Below, one piece after another: positions 36,754 through 46,128 of a stretch of DNA of 64,000 nucleotides. Source of the DNA: Marivita hallyeonensis (lineage in GTDB: Bacteria > Pseudomonadota > Alphaproteobacteria > Rhodobacterales > Rhodobacteraceae); contig NZ_FQXC01000004.1 of assembly GCF_900129875.1 (NCBI RefSeq), positions 248,001 through 312,000 of the forward strand, written 5' to 3'. Every line of letters begins with the position of its first letter. The stretch's first letter is position 1. A program made the translations under genes and the position numbers. A model generated the notes under the pieces. That model did not search any database. It was given only the letters and a program-made list of their open reading frames with translations, and was not told where the DNA came from.

Positions 36754-37602
36754 ATGATTGGGGCTGTGCGTTCGTTCGCGTTCGCCACGTCGTGGCTGAT
36801 GCAACGATTGATGTTCGCGTGTGTTGCCACGCTTGGGCTTGGGTCTCTCGCCTACACAATTGCTTGCGCGATGGGTCACGCGCCGTGGCTAGAGATGACC
36901 GCAACATTTGGGGGTATGATCTATCCACAGGCCGGACCGGTGGTACAGATCGGTGTCACTGCGCTATTGCTGGGCATCTGCTTTTTCCTGCCGTCCAACG
37001 CCCGGATCATGGCGCTCGAGAACTCACACCGCCGGTTCCAGATCGCGATGGAGGACGTGGCCCGTGCCTATCGTCTGTCGCATGCGGCCGATCGCGAAGG
37101 CGTGTTCAAGATGCGCTCCGAATTTGATTCGGTCCGCGAACGCATCGCTTATCTGCGCGATCACCCGGATCTGGCGGAATTGGAGCCCTCCGTACTCGAA
37201 GTCGCCAGCCAGATGAGCCACGTGTCCAAAGACCTGGCGAAGACTTACTCGGACAGCAGCGTCAACCGCGCCCGCGACTTCCTCATCCAACGCCAGCAGG
37301 AAATCGAAGATTTCAACGACCGCCTTGATGCCGCAAAGGCTACTGCAGCAGAAATGCGCGTCTGGGTGGACAAAATCGAGCTCGAAGAATCGGTGGCACA
37401 AGCGCAATTGACCCGCTTGAACGAAGAGCTTGCGGACATCCTTCCCGAACTGCACAGCAGCGAGGACGCACCGCTTATCCCACCCCGAAAAGCGCCACAT
37501 GACGCGCAAGCGACCACGAACGATTGGGACGAGGCCCCTGATTTCACCGACAAGGACGGCAATCGCATCGTTGCCCTTCTGGCGCGGCGCGCCGCCGAAT
37601 AA
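36754..37602 (+). CDS. Membrane-anchored coiled-coil protein
   Basis: A 282-residue protein with two membrane segments (residues 19-40 and 60-88: LMFACVATLGLGSLAYTIACAM and VVQIGVTALLLGICFFLP) and a long helical, probably coiled-coil, cytoplasmic part (residues 95-235) rich in Glu, Ala, Arg and Lys. No enzymatic motif. Relatives in Rhodobacterales are sometimes called DNA repair protein, for which I see no basis except that radA follows 57 bases downstream. The 150 bases upstream are AT-rich and may hold its promoter. Confidence 0.65.
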   Translation: MIGAVRSFAFATSWLMQRLMFACVATLGLGSLAYTIACAMGHAPWLEMTATFGGMIYPQAGPVVQIGVTALLLGICFFLPSNARIMALENSHRRFQIAMEDVARAYRLSHAADREGVFKMRSEFDSVRERIAYLRDHPDLAELEPSVLEVASQMSHVSKDLAKTYSDSSVNRARDFLIQRQQEIEDFNDRLDAAKATAAEMRVWVDKIELEESVAQAQLTRLNEELADILPELHSSEDAPLIPPRKAPHDAQATTNDWDEAPDFTDKDGNRIVALLARRAAE

Positions 37603-37659
37603 CACACCGTCCGATCCTGTGGCTTGCAGGCCCTGCCCCCTTGCTCCAAAAGCGGCGGC

Positions 37660-39027
37660 ATGGCTAAACCGACGACTTCCTTTGTTTGCCAATCCTGCGG
37701 CAACAGCACGACCAAATGGTCAGGGCGGTGCGATGCGTGTGGGGAATGGAATTCCATCGTTGAAGAAGCCCCGCTGTCGGCCGGACCCTCAGCGAAATCG
37801 CTAGGGGCCACCAAAGGCCGTGCACTCGCGCTAAGCGCGCTGTCCGGGACCGAAGCGCCGCCACCGCGCACCACGTCTCATCTTGCCGAACTCGACCGGG
37901 TTTTGGGCGGCGGGCTTGTTCCGGCGTCCGCCCTGCTTGTCGGTGGCGATCCGGGGATCGGCAAATCGACGCTGCTTTTGCAAGCCGCCGCCGCCTTTGC
38001 CCAGTCCGGGCTGAAGGTGGTCTACATCTCCGGCGAAGAGGCCAGCGCTCAGGTCAGGATGCGCGCCGCGCGCCTTGGCCTTCGGGACGCGCCGGTGAAA
38101 CTCGCTACGGAAACAAACCTGCGCGATATCCTGACCACTCTGGAAGCCGAAAAGCCCGATCTTGCGGTCATCGACTCGATCCAGACCATGTGGGTGGACA
38201 ATGTGACCTCGGCCCCCGGCAGCGTGGCCCAGGTGCGCGCCGCGGCGCATGAGCTGACCAGCTTTGCCAAACGACGGGGCACATCCGTGATCCTGGTAGG
38301 CCATGTGACCAAGGACGGCCAGATCGCCGGACCACGGGTTGTCGAGCACATGGTCGATACAGTCCTGTATTTCGAGGGCGAGCGCGGACACCAGTTTCGC
38401 ATCCTACGCGCGGTGAAGAATCGTTTCGGTCCTGCTGACGAGATCGGCGTGTTCGAAATGACGGGCACTGGCCTCGCGGAAGTGGCGAACCCCTCGGCGC
38501 TGTTTCTTTCCGAACGCGGCGACCCGACGCCGGGATCGGCGGTGTTTGCGGGCATCGAAGGCACCCGCCCGGTGCTGGTCGAGTTTCAGGCTCTCGTCGC
38601 GCCGACACCGCATAGCCAGCCGCGCCGCAGCGTCGTCGGATGGGACGGCGGGCGGCTGGCGATGATACTTGCCGTGCTCGAAGCGCGCTGTGGCATCCCC
38701 TTCGCCGGGCTGGACGTCTATCTGAATGTCGCAGGCGGCATGAAAGTGAGCGAACCCGCGGCCGACCTCGCCGTCGCGGCTGCCCTTCTCAGCGCGCGCG
38801 AAGACGTTGCTCTGCCGCCGGAAACGGTGGTCTTCGGCGAAATCAGCCTGTCCGGAGCACTTCGCCCGGTGGGTCAGACCGAAAATCGGTTGAAAGAGGC
38901 GCAAAAACTTGGTTTTACCGCCGCGATTGTACCAAAGGGTGGCAAATCAGTGCCGACCGGCGGAATTAAAGCCACCGAGATTGACGCGTTGGCAAGCTTT
39001 GTAGGGGATGTCTTCGGAGCCGGGTAA
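37660..39027 (+). CDS. radA: DNA repair protein RadA/Sms
   Basis: A 455-residue helicase-like protein that helps branch migration in recombination. The zinc finger is CQSCG..(C10, C13) and CDACGEW (C24, C27). The ATPase has Walker A GGDPGIGKSTLL, the RadA-specific motif VKNRFGPADEIGVFEM (KNRFG), and a Lon-protease-like C-terminus from RRSVVGWDGGRLAMILAVLEARCGI to SLSGALRPV. ATG 37660 was taken at the beginning of the zinc finger. cvpA follows after 31 bases. Confidence 0.96.
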   Translation: MAKPTTSFVCQSCGNSTTKWSGRCDACGEWNSIVEEAPLSAGPSAKSLGATKGRALALSALSGTEAPPPRTTSHLAELDRVLGGGLVPASALLVGGDPGIGKSTLLLQAAAAFAQSGLKVVYISGEEASAQVRMRAARLGLRDAPVKLATETNLRDILTTLEAEKPDLAVIDSIQTMWVDNVTSAPGSVAQVRAAAHELTSFAKRRGTSVILVGHVTKDGQIAGPRVVEHMVDTVLYFEGERGHQFRILRAVKNRFGPADEIGVFEMTGTGLAEVANPSALFLSERGDPTPGSAVFAGIEGTRPVLVEFQALVAPTPHSQPRRSVVGWDGGRLAMILAVLEARCGIPFAGLDVYLNVAGGMKVSEPAADLAVAAALLSAREDVALPPETVVFGEISLSGALRPVGQTENRLKEAQKLGFTAAIVPKGGKSVPTGGIKATEIDALASFVGDVFGAG

Positions 39028-39058
39028 GGCACGACAGGCAATAGAAGGGCAGTGACGG

Positions 39059-39631
39059 ATGGAAGGTTTTACCATTATCGACGGGGTGGTCGCCGCCATC
39101 ATCGTTCTGTCGGCCCTTTTGGCCTATTCCCGTGGCCTCGTGCGCGAAGGCATGGCGATCCTCGGCTGGGTCGCGGCGGCGATCCTCGGCTTCATGTTCG
39201 GCCCGCAGCTGCGTCCGTTGATGACGGAAATCCCGGTCCTCGGCGAATTCATGACCGGCAGCTGCGAACTCAGTGTCATTGGCGGGTTCGCAGCCGTGTT
39301 CACCATCGCCCTTGTGATCATGTCCTTTTTCACACCGCTCTTTTCGACGCTGGTGCAACGTTCGGCCCTCGGCGGTCTGGATCAGGCTTTGGGCTTCCTC
39401 TTCGGCGTGGCGCGGGGCGTCCTCCTCGTCGCGGTCGGCTTCTTTGTCTATGAGGTCGTCATCACCGCGCAGGACATCGCCATGATCAACGACAGCCGCT
39501 CTGCGGTGGTGTTTGGGCGCATGACCGGCCAGATCGAGGATCAGAACCCCGAACAGGCCCTTGGCTGGATCACCGCACAATACGAAGCTCTCGTGAGCGT
39601 CTGCGAAGCGCCTGCCGGCGACGACGCGTGA
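39059..39631 (+). CDS. cvpA: CvpA-family membrane protein
   Basis: A 190-residue protein with four membrane segments and the CvpA pattern (IIDGVVAAIIVLSALLAYSRGLVREGMAILGWVAAAILGFMFGP and LGFLFGVARGVLLVAVGFFVYE). The family was named for colicin V production. In proteobacteria it often stands before purF, as here: purF begins 118 bases later. Its role is unknown, perhaps in envelope integrity. A loose C-terminal tail of about 50 residues is cytosolic or periplasmic. Confidence 0.9.
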   Translation: MEGFTIIDGVVAAIIVLSALLAYSRGLVREGMAILGWVAAAILGFMFGPQLRPLMTEIPVLGEFMTGSCELSVIGGFAAVFTIALVIMSFFTPLFSTLVQRSALGGLDQALGFLFGVARGVLLVAVGFFVYEVVITAQDIAMINDSRSAVVFGRMTGQIEDQNPEQALGWITAQYEALVSVCEAPAGDDA

Positions 39632-39749
39632 TCGAAACACCGCTTTGCCTGCACGGCAATGTCGCGGTTTCATGATCCTTTCGTGACAGTCGGCGCCGTG
39701 GCGCTTATGAGGGGGACAATCTCTGCTGCCACGGATTCGGAGTCCCGAT

Positions 39750-41222
39750 TTGTCCGACACCCAGATGCCTCCCGCCCATCCGTTTGACGACGACAAACTG
39801 AAAGAGGAATGCGGTATTTTCGGCGTCATCGGCGTCACCGATGCTGCGAACTTCGTGGCTCTTGGTTTGCACGCCCTGCAGCACCGCGGGCAAGAGGCCG
39901 GCGGCATCGTTTCGCACCATCCCGATCACGGCTTCAACAACGCCCGCCGCTTCGGTTACGTGCGCGACAACTTCACCAGCCAGAAGCTGATGGAAACGCT
40001 GCCCGGCCCGCTGGCCATCGGCCATGTGCGCTATTCGACCGCCGGCTCGAAGGGCCAGACGCAGATCCGTGACGTGCAACCGTTCTTCGGCGAATTCTCC
40101 ATGGGCGGCGCGGCAATCGCCCATAACGGCAACATCACGAATGCCGACGCCCTGCGACGCGAATTGATCGAGCGCGGTTCGATCTTCCAGTCCTCGTCAG
40201 ACAGCGAATGCATCATCCACCTGATGGCGCGCTCGCTCCAGCGCAACATCCCCGAACGCATGGAAGACGCGCTGCGCCGCGTCGAAGGTGCGTTCTCGGT
40301 GGTGGCCATGACCCGCACGAAGCTCATCGGGGTCCGCGACCCGCTGGGGGTCCGTCCCCTCGTCCTGGGCAAGCTGGGCGACGGCTGGGCGCTGTCATCC
40401 GAAACCTGCGCGCTCGATATCATTGGCGCGGAATACGTGCGCGAGATCGATCCTGGTGAGATGGTCGTCATCACCGCCGAACACGGTGTCGAATCCATCC
40501 GCCCCTTCCGCCCGCAAAAATCCCGGTTCTGCATCTTCGAACACGTCTATTTCTCGCGCCCCGACAGCATCATTGGCGACCGTTCTGTCTATGAGACCCG
40601 CCGCCAGATCGGTGTGGAACTGGCCCGCGAAACCCCGATCGAGGCCGACCTCGTCTGCCCGGTCCCCGACAGCGGCACCCCTGCGGCCATCGGGTACGCG
40701 CACGAGTCGGGCATTCCCTACGGTATGGGCATCATCCGCAACCAGTATATGGGACGCACCTTCATCGAACCGACTGAGCAAATCCGCAACATGGGCGTCC
40801 GCCTCAAGCTCAACGTCAACCGGGCGCTGATCAAGGGCAAACGCGTGGTTCTGGTGGACGACAGCGTCGTTCGCGGTACCACCAGCCGCAAGATCAAGGA
40901 GATGATCCTCGACGCCGGCGCGGCCGAGGTGCATTTCCGCATCGCGTCTCCCCCGACGGCATGGCCCTGCTTCTACGGCGTGGACACGCCGCAGCGTGAA
41001 AAGCTTTTGGCCGCGACCATGTCCGAGGACGAAATGCGCGAGCATCTTGGCGTTGACAGCCTCAAGTTCATCTCACTTGATGGCCTCTACCGTGCGGTAG
41101 GCGAAGCCTCGGGTCGGGACCCCAAATCGCCGCAATATTGCGATGCCTGTTTCTCGGGCGAATACCCGGTGGAACCTTCCGACATGCTTGAGAAGGGCTT
41201 TCAGATGAAGGCCGCCGAGTAA
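39750..41222 (+). CDS. purF: Amidophosphoribosyltransferase
   Basis: First step of purine synthesis: PRPP and glutamine to phosphoribosylamine. At 490 residues it is normal. The N-terminal glutaminase begins after a short propeptide at KEECGIFGVIG, the cysteine being the nucleophile; ALQHRGQEAGGIVS follows. The PRPP loop is RVVLVDDSVVRGTTSRKI. The start is taken as TTG 39750 since GGAG (39740-39743) lies seven bases before; an in-frame ATG at 39765 is the alternative. It lies downstream of cvpA, a common order. Confidence 0.96.
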   Translation: MSDTQMPPAHPFDDDKLKEECGIFGVIGVTDAANFVALGLHALQHRGQEAGGIVSHHPDHGFNNARRFGYVRDNFTSQKLMETLPGPLAIGHVRYSTAGSKGQTQIRDVQPFFGEFSMGGAAIAHNGNITNADALRRELIERGSIFQSSSDSECIIHLMARSLQRNIPERMEDALRRVEGAFSVVAMTRTKLIGVRDPLGVRPLVLGKLGDGWALSSETCALDIIGAEYVREIDPGEMVVITAEHGVESIRPFRPQKSRFCIFEHVYFSRPDSIIGDRSVYETRRQIGVELARETPIEADLVCPVPDSGTPAAIGYAHESGIPYGMGIIRNQYMGRTFIEPTEQIRNMGVRLKLNVNRALIKGKRVVLVDDSVVRGTTSRKIKEMILDAGAAEVHFRIASPPTAWPCFYGVDTPQREKLLAATMSEDEMREHLGVDSLKFISLDGLYRAVGEASGRDPKSPQYCDACFSGEYPVEPSDMLEKGFQMKAAE

Positions 41223-41319
41223 CGTCACGGCACAATCCCGCGCATCCGCAGATCACGCCTTTTCATCCGGCGCGCAGGGCCCCATCTGGCACGCGATGGA
41301 TATGGCATAAACGACTCTC

Positions 41320-41586
41320 ATGGCACAGACTGAAACCTCGTCCCTGGTTGCGCGAAATGCGACGCAATCCACCAACGATCTTGGCCGCGGCCTATTGCTG
41401 CTGGGCACCTTCGGCTCAAGCGCGGATCCGCAAGCGCTCCTGAAACTCCGCAACGGCAGAACCAAATCCGTATCGCGCGGAGACAGCGTGAATGGCAAGA
41501 CGGTGATCGCCATCGAAGAAGGCCGCGTCGCACTGACCGGTAATGGCGATACCGAATGGCTCGAAATGCCCGCACCATCGTCCTGA
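41320..41586 (+). CDS. Small PilP/GspC-like protein
   Basis: An 88-residue protein. The stretch LLLLGTFGSSADPQALLKLRNGRTKSVSRGDSVNGKTVIAIEEGRVALTGNG has the beta-rich pattern (L-x-G-T ... A-L-L-x-x-x-x-G ... V-x-x-G-D-x-V ... V-x-x-I) of the HR domain in type II secretion GspC and pilus PilP. No signal peptide or membrane segment precedes it, unlike GspC. No secretion genes are near. Likeness is moderate, and a cytoplasmic role is possible. Confidence 0.6.
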   Translation: MAQTETSSLVARNATQSTNDLGRGLLLLGTFGSSADPQALLKLRNGRTKSVSRGDSVNGKTVIAIEEGRVALTGNGDTEWLEMPAPSS

Positions 41587-41599
41587 AGGACACCGCCTG

Positions 41600-41661
41600 C
41601 TTCTCTGTTTCCCAAATACCTAGGGGGCGTCCGCTGAAGGCGGACGGGGGCAGCGCCCCCT
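41600..41661. repeat. Intergenic hairpin element, copy C
   Basis: Between two convergent gene ends. A core CTTCTCTGTTTCCCAAATAC (41600-41619) precedes a two-part stem: AGGGGGC (41622-41628) with GCCCCCT (41655-41661), and inside it GTCCGC (41629-41634) with GCGGAC (41640-41645). The core is nearly the same as in copy D (46058-46080) and is the opposite-strand relation of the tails in copies A and B. The last bases overlap the stop of the desulfurase-like gene. Confidence 0.6.
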
Positions 41662-42859
41662 ACAGCACCGCGTCGAGCGCATCGATCAGCTTGGTGACCT
41701 CCGCCTCGGACGTGTAATGCACGAAACTCAGCCGCAGCACACCCTTGTCCGCATCGACGCCCATCGCCTCCAGCGCACGCACCGCGTAGAAGTCCCCGCC
41801 ACCGCACATGATGCCGCGCGCCGCCAGGTCCGCTGCCACCTCTTCGCCGGGCCGGTTCAGGGCCAGCGCCACGGTCGGTGCTCGCAAGCAGGCCTCGGAG
41901 GGGCCGATGAGCCGCACCGAATTGCGGTCCTTCACCGCGTCGAGCAGCGGCTGTAACAACTGCACTTCATGTCCGCGCATCAGATCGTGTACCTGTGACG
42001 CGCCGACACCGTGATGCGCCGCCACGCTATCGATGTAATCCACCATGCCCGCGCAAGCCGCCACCTGCGCGTGATCCGGTCCCGCAGGCGTGAACCGTTT
42101 GTAAAGGCTGCCTGCGTTGAAATAATGCCCCTGGTTCGGCAGCATTTCCCCAAGCGCGCGGCGAATGACCATCACGCCCTGATGCGGGCCATAGGTCTTG
42201 TAGCTCGAAAACAGGTAGATATCCGGACCCAACTGCCCGACATCAACAAACCCGTGCGGCGCGTAGCTCACACCGTCGACACACACGAACGCGCCTGCGG
42301 CATGGCAGAGCGAGGTGATCTCAAGCACCGGATTGATCTCTCCCACCACGTTCGAACAGTGCGGGAAACACACCAAGCGCACGCGCTCATCCAGCAGGTT
42401 TTCAAGCTCATCCGTATCAAGATGCCCGATGTCCGGATCGACCGTCCATTCCCGCACCTCGATCCCCTCGTCGGCCAGCCGCCGCCACGGTCCGGAATTC
42501 GCCTCGTGATCCTGGTTGGTGACGATGATCGCCTCCCCGGGCGACAGGAATTTTCGGAACGCCTGCGCCAAAACGTATGTGTTCTGCGTTGTGGACGGAC
42601 CGAAACTGACCTCATTGGTATCAACGCCAAGAAGCTGCGCCAACCGCGCGCGCGCCTCGTCCATCTCTTCGCCACCCAGCCGCGACGCGTCATACGGGCC
42701 GTAGGGCTGCACCTTTCGCTCCCGGTAGAACCGGGTCAGACGATCGATGACCGGGGCGCAGGTATAGGACCCGCCCGCGTTCTCGAAGAACGCCTGCCCC
42801 AGTAAAGACGGCTCTGAAAACGCCGGAAACTGCGCGCGCACAAATTCGATATCCAGCAT
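41660..42859 (-). CDS. Cysteine desulfurase-like aminotransferase class V
   Basis: A 399-residue PLP enzyme. It begins LDIEFVRAQFPAFSEPSLLGQAFFENAGGSYTC, has FGPSTTQNTYVLAQAF, the cofactor aspartate region CHAAGAFVCVDGVSYAPHGFVDV, and the PLP lysine in YLFSSYKTYGPHQGVMVI. It belongs to a subgroup labelled cysteine desulfurase-like, separate from IscS/SufS; the C-terminal active-site cysteine loop of true desulfurases is not evident to me, so the reaction may differ. ATG 42859 has GAGGGGG upstream; an open stretch before it lacks conserved residues. Confidence 0.85.
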   Translation of the reverse strand: MLDIEFVRAQFPAFSEPSLLGQAFFENAGGSYTCAPVIDRLTRFYRERKVQPYGPYDASRLGGEEMDEARARLAQLLGVDTNEVSFGPSTTQNTYVLAQAFRKFLSPGEAIIVTNQDHEANSGPWRRLADEGIEVREWTVDPDIGHLDTDELENLLDERVRLVCFPHCSNVVGEINPVLEITSLCHAAGAFVCVDGVSYAPHGFVDVGQLGPDIYLFSSYKTYGPHQGVMVIRRALGEMLPNQGHYFNAGSLYKRFTPAGPDHAQVAACAGMVDYIDSVAAHHGVGASQVHDLMRGHEVQLLQPLLDAVKDRNSVRLIGPSEACLRAPTVALALNRPGEEVAADLAARGIMCGGGDFYAVRALEAMGVDADKGVLRLSFVHYTSEAEVTKLIDALDAVL

Positions 42860-42990
42860 GGACCCCCTCCCTCGTCTTTGCGACGCACAAAACCCCGCGA
42901 TCCGACCCGGGTCAAGCCGGTCGCGCCACGCAACGAAAAGGCCCCGGCACATCCTGTACCAGGGCCAATCTCAGACGTCGGGACCGCGGT

Positions 42991-44847
42991 TTACTCCGCC
43001 GGGTTCGCCGATGCTTTCAGTTCGGCCGAAGTCGACGCCACACCGTTCTTGACCCGGTGACTGTCGCGCCAGATCGCCTTGAGAACGGAGATCCCCATCA
43101 ACACCATGACCGCCGAGAATGGCAGCGCGCCGATGACCATCGCCGTCTGGATGGCGCTGAGGCCGCCCGCGATGATCAGGCCACCCACCACGAGCGCCAG
43201 AGCCGCACCCCAGAACAGGATATGCGGACGCGCTTTGGGTCCCTCGTCGCCAGCCGCGTTGATCGTGTTGATGATCAGAACGGCCGAGTCAGCTGACGTC
43301 ACGAGGTACGTCAGTAGCAGGATCACCACGATGATCGACATGATCCAGGCGAGGTTCTCGGACAGCATGAAGGCCAGCATCGCAAAAAGCTGGTCCGACT
43401 GACCGGCCCCGACGATGGCGCCATCGGCCCCGCCGTTGAGTTCCAGGTCGATCGCGGTGCCGCCCACGATGGCGAACCACACAAAGCACATGAATGCCGG
43501 GATCACGATTGCGCCCAGAACGTATTCACGCACGGTGCGACCCTTGGAGATTCGCGCAAGGAACACGCCGACGAAGGGTGCGAAGGCAATCCACCACGCC
43601 CAGTAGAAGATGGACCATGCGCCCTGCCAACCAGACAGACGGTTGTCGGTCGCCGCGGCATAGGTTGCGGCGATATCTGCTTCGGACAGCCCTGCAGCCG
43701 ATGCCGGCAAACCTTCACCGAAGGACTGCAAAGTCCCCCATGGGCTGGTAGCCGAGTCGTAAATCGCCGTCAGATCCTCTGCGGGCAAAGCCTGAACCGC
43801 CGGAGGGACGGTCGCCGTGAATGTCTCAACCGGCGTGCCTGTCCAGACCGTCATGATGTTGCCCGGGATCGACAGGATGTAATCCCAAATGCCCACGAAC
43901 AGCGCCTGCAGCCCGAAGAACGTGGAGCCGAAGACAAGGAAGAAGGCGAGGATAAAGAAACTGAGACCCATGTTGATGTTGGACAGCCACTTGATGCCCT
44001 TGCCAACACCGGACAGGGCCGACAGCGTCGAGGCCCCCATGATCACAAGAAGTGCCGTGACAATCGCCATCGTCGACATGGTCTGATCGCCAGCTGCGTT
44101 TGTAGTGTAAAGCCAATCGCCGAACCCGATCCGCGACAGACCTGATACGAACTGTTCCACGCCGAAGCCCAGCGTTTGCGACACGCCCAGAACGGTCGCG
44201 ACGACAGCCACAACATCGACCACGTGACCCACCGTCCCTGAGAGGGACCGCCCGAAGATCGGCGCAAGCGCGGACCGGATCGTCAGTGGCAGATCGCGTC
44301 GATAGGCGAAATAGGCCAGTGACAAGCCCACAATCGCGTAGGCTGCCCAAGCAGCAAGCCCCCAATGGGTGAACGACCAGACATAGGCCTGACGCACGTT
44401 GTCGGCCCCGCTCGCTTCGGTGAAGCCCTGGATGGTGCTGGGATTTCCACCCCAGTGATAGAGCGGTTCCGCCGTGGCGAAGGTCAACATCCCGATGCCG
44501 ATACCGGCCCCGAACATCATGGAAAACCATGAGAAATTCGAAAACTCGGGCACATCGTCATGGTGCCCCAGTTTCAACCGGCCAGACGCAGGCAAGATCG
44601 CCAGGATGAGGCAGACGGCGACGAAAAACGCCATCACGTAGACATACCAGTAGTTGAATGTCGCGAGGATCAGACTGTTGATGCTCGACAGCACAGTCCC
44701 GGCCTGATCCGGAAAGGCGACGGCCCAAAGGATGAGCGCTCCGACGAGCAGTTTGCCCGAGATCGTGACGAGTTTTGCGAAGCCTTTGTAAAATCCACTA
44801 TCGGCCGTCTCGATCGGCAAATGCATTAATGGCGGTTTGATTGCCAT
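42991..44847 (-). CDS. BCCT-family betaine/carnitine/choline transporter
   Basis: A 618-residue secondary transporter with 12 predicted membrane segments, for quaternary ammonium compounds or DMSP. The glycine-rich helix is MMFGAGIGIGMLTFATAEPLYHWGGNPS; the aromatic substrate region is WSIFYWAWWIAFAPFVGVFLARISKGRTVREYV. An unusual 60-residue loop (about 330-395) near the middle interrupts the fold (TATVPPAVQALPAEDLTAIYDS...). DMSP is carried by some BCCT proteins; the position next to acuI and dmdA makes DMSP a fair guess, but unproven. Start at ATG 44847 has GGGAGG upstream. Confidence 0.9.
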   Translation of the reverse strand: MAIKPPLMHLPIETADSGFYKGFAKLVTISGKLLVGALILWAVAFPDQAGTVLSSINSLILATFNYWYVYVMAFFVAVCLILAILPASGRLKLGHHDDVPEFSNFSWFSMMFGAGIGIGMLTFATAEPLYHWGGNPSTIQGFTEASGADNVRQAYVWSFTHWGLAAWAAYAIVGLSLAYFAYRRDLPLTIRSALAPIFGRSLSGTVGHVVDVVAVVATVLGVSQTLGFGVEQFVSGLSRIGFGDWLYTTNAAGDQTMSTMAIVTALLVIMGASTLSALSGVGKGIKWLSNINMGLSFFILAFFLVFGSTFFGLQALFVGIWDYILSIPGNIMTVWTGTPVETFTATVPPAVQALPAEDLTAIYDSATSPWGTLQSFGEGLPASAAGLSEADIAATYAAATDNRLSGWQGAWSIFYWAWWIAFAPFVGVFLARISKGRTVREYVLGAIVIPAFMCFVWFAIVGGTAIDLELNGGADGAIVGAGQSDQLFAMLAFMLSENLAWIMSIIVVILLLTYLVTSADSAVLIINTINAAGDEGPKARPHILFWGAALALVVGGLIIAGGLSAIQTAMVIGALPFSAVMVLMGISVLKAIWRDSHRVKNGVASTSAELKASANPAE

Positions 44848-45034
44848 GGTGTACTGTCCTCCCAAACATTTTCTGGCTCTTATCGGGGCAGCCTAGCATA
44901 GAAATCTGCAAGATCAGAGAGAAATCCGCCGGAATCCCCGCTTTTTTGTTTAATATCAATGTCTTGAATCACATTCCACGCCTGTCGGAATGGCCGAAAC
45001 CACCCCGATCCAGACACGCTTTTGTCCGCCGCCG

Positions 45035-46027
45035 TTATCCGGCAGCGACATCCACTACAACACGCCCCTTGACCTGACCTCGAAGGATTTCCGACCCAAG
45101 CTTCGGCAAATCCGACAGACCAGCCGGATGGATCATCGCTTCGAGCTTGTCCATCGGCAGGTCCTTGGCGATCCGTGTCCAGGCGCGGACGCGGTTGTCA
45201 TAGGGCTGCATCACGCTGTCGATCCCCAACAGGTTCACTCCGCGCAACAGGAACGGAATGACCGTCGCGGGCAGGTTTGCCCCACCGGCCAGCCCCACCG
45301 CCGCAACCGAGGCCCCGTATTCCATCTGGCCGAGCACACGCGCGAGCATCGGGCCGCCCACCGCATCGACACAACCGCCCCAGGTCTCGGACTCCAGAGG
45401 CCGCTTTGTGGTCTCGTTCAACTCTTCCCGCGCCACGATCTGCGTCGCACCCAGTGATGTCAGGTAATCCGCCTGCTCGGGGCGTCCGGTGACCGCAGCC
45501 ACCTTATGCCCGAGAGCCGCAAGGATCGCCGTTGCGACAGACCCCACACCCCCCGCTGCCCCGGTCACAAGCACCGGGCCCGGTTTGATCCCGTGATCCT
45601 CCAGCGCCATCACCGCCAGCATCGCGGTGAAACCCGCTGTGCCGACAGCCATCGCCTGCCGCGTATCAAGCCCATCGGGCAGCGGCACCAGCCAATCCGC
45701 CTTCACGCGTGCCTTCTGGCTGTACCCGCCCCAATGGGCCTCACCGACGCGCCAGCCGGTCAGCACAACCTTGTCGCCCGGCTTGTAGCGATCATCATCA
45801 GACGCTTCGACCGTCCCTGCGAAGTCGATCCCGGGTACATGCGGGTACTTCCGCACAAGCCCGCCACCGGGTCCGATGCACAAACCGTCCTTGTAGTTCA
45901 CCGTCGAATACTCGACCGCCACCGTGACCTCGGCTTCGGGCAGGTCGGTCAGCTCCAGTGTTTCCACCTCCGCCGACGTCTTGCCGCTCTCTTCGTCCTT
46001 GCGGACCACCAGTGCGCTAAATCCCAT
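45035..46027 (-). CDS. acuI: Acrylyl-CoA reductase-like MDR oxidoreductase
   Basis: A 330-residue zinc-independent medium-chain reductase of the YhdH/AcuI group. It shows MGFSALVVRKDE, STVNYKDGLCIGPGGGLVRKYPHVPGIDFAGTV, the NADPH-binding LVTGAAGGVGSVATAIL and DAVGGPML. AcuI reduces toxic acryloyl-CoA to propionyl-CoA, a step of DMSP use. The gene follows dmdA on the same strand (gap about 100 bases, carrying hairpin copy D), the arrangement of the dmdA-acuI operon in roseobacters. GGAG precedes ATG 46027. A general quinone-reductase role is the alternative. Confidence 0.87.
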   Translation of the reverse strand: MGFSALVVRKDEESGKTSAEVETLELTDLPEAEVTVAVEYSTVNYKDGLCIGPGGGLVRKYPHVPGIDFAGTVEASDDDRYKPGDKVVLTGWRVGEAHWGGYSQKARVKADWLVPLPDGLDTRQAMAVGTAGFTAMLAVMALEDHGIKPGPVLVTGAAGGVGSVATAILAALGHKVAAVTGRPEQADYLTSLGATQIVAREELNETTKRPLESETWGGCVDAVGGPMLARVLGQMEYGASVAAVGLAGGANLPATVIPFLLRGVNLLGIDSVMQPYDNRVRAWTRIAKDLPMDKLEAMIHPAGLSDLPKLGSEILRGQVKGRVVVDVAAG

Positions 46028-46057
46028 GCCTCGTCTCCTTTTGCTGTCGTGTCGCGT

Positions 46058-46107
46058 CTTCTCTGTTTCAAAAATACCTCGGAGAGCGCGAGAGGCTGGC
46101 CTCTCGC
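46058..46107. repeat. Intergenic hairpin element, copy D
   Basis: Between acuI and dmdA. Core CTTCTCTGTTTCAAAAATAC followed by CTC and the stem GCGAGAGGC (46088-46096), loop TG, GCCTCTCGC (46099-46107). The core matches copy C with a few changes. Since it stands inside a two-gene unit on the minus strand, it may cut down or process the message between dmdA and acuI. Confidence 0.6.
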
Positions 46108-46128
46108 TCCCTCACTCAGCCATCGGCG

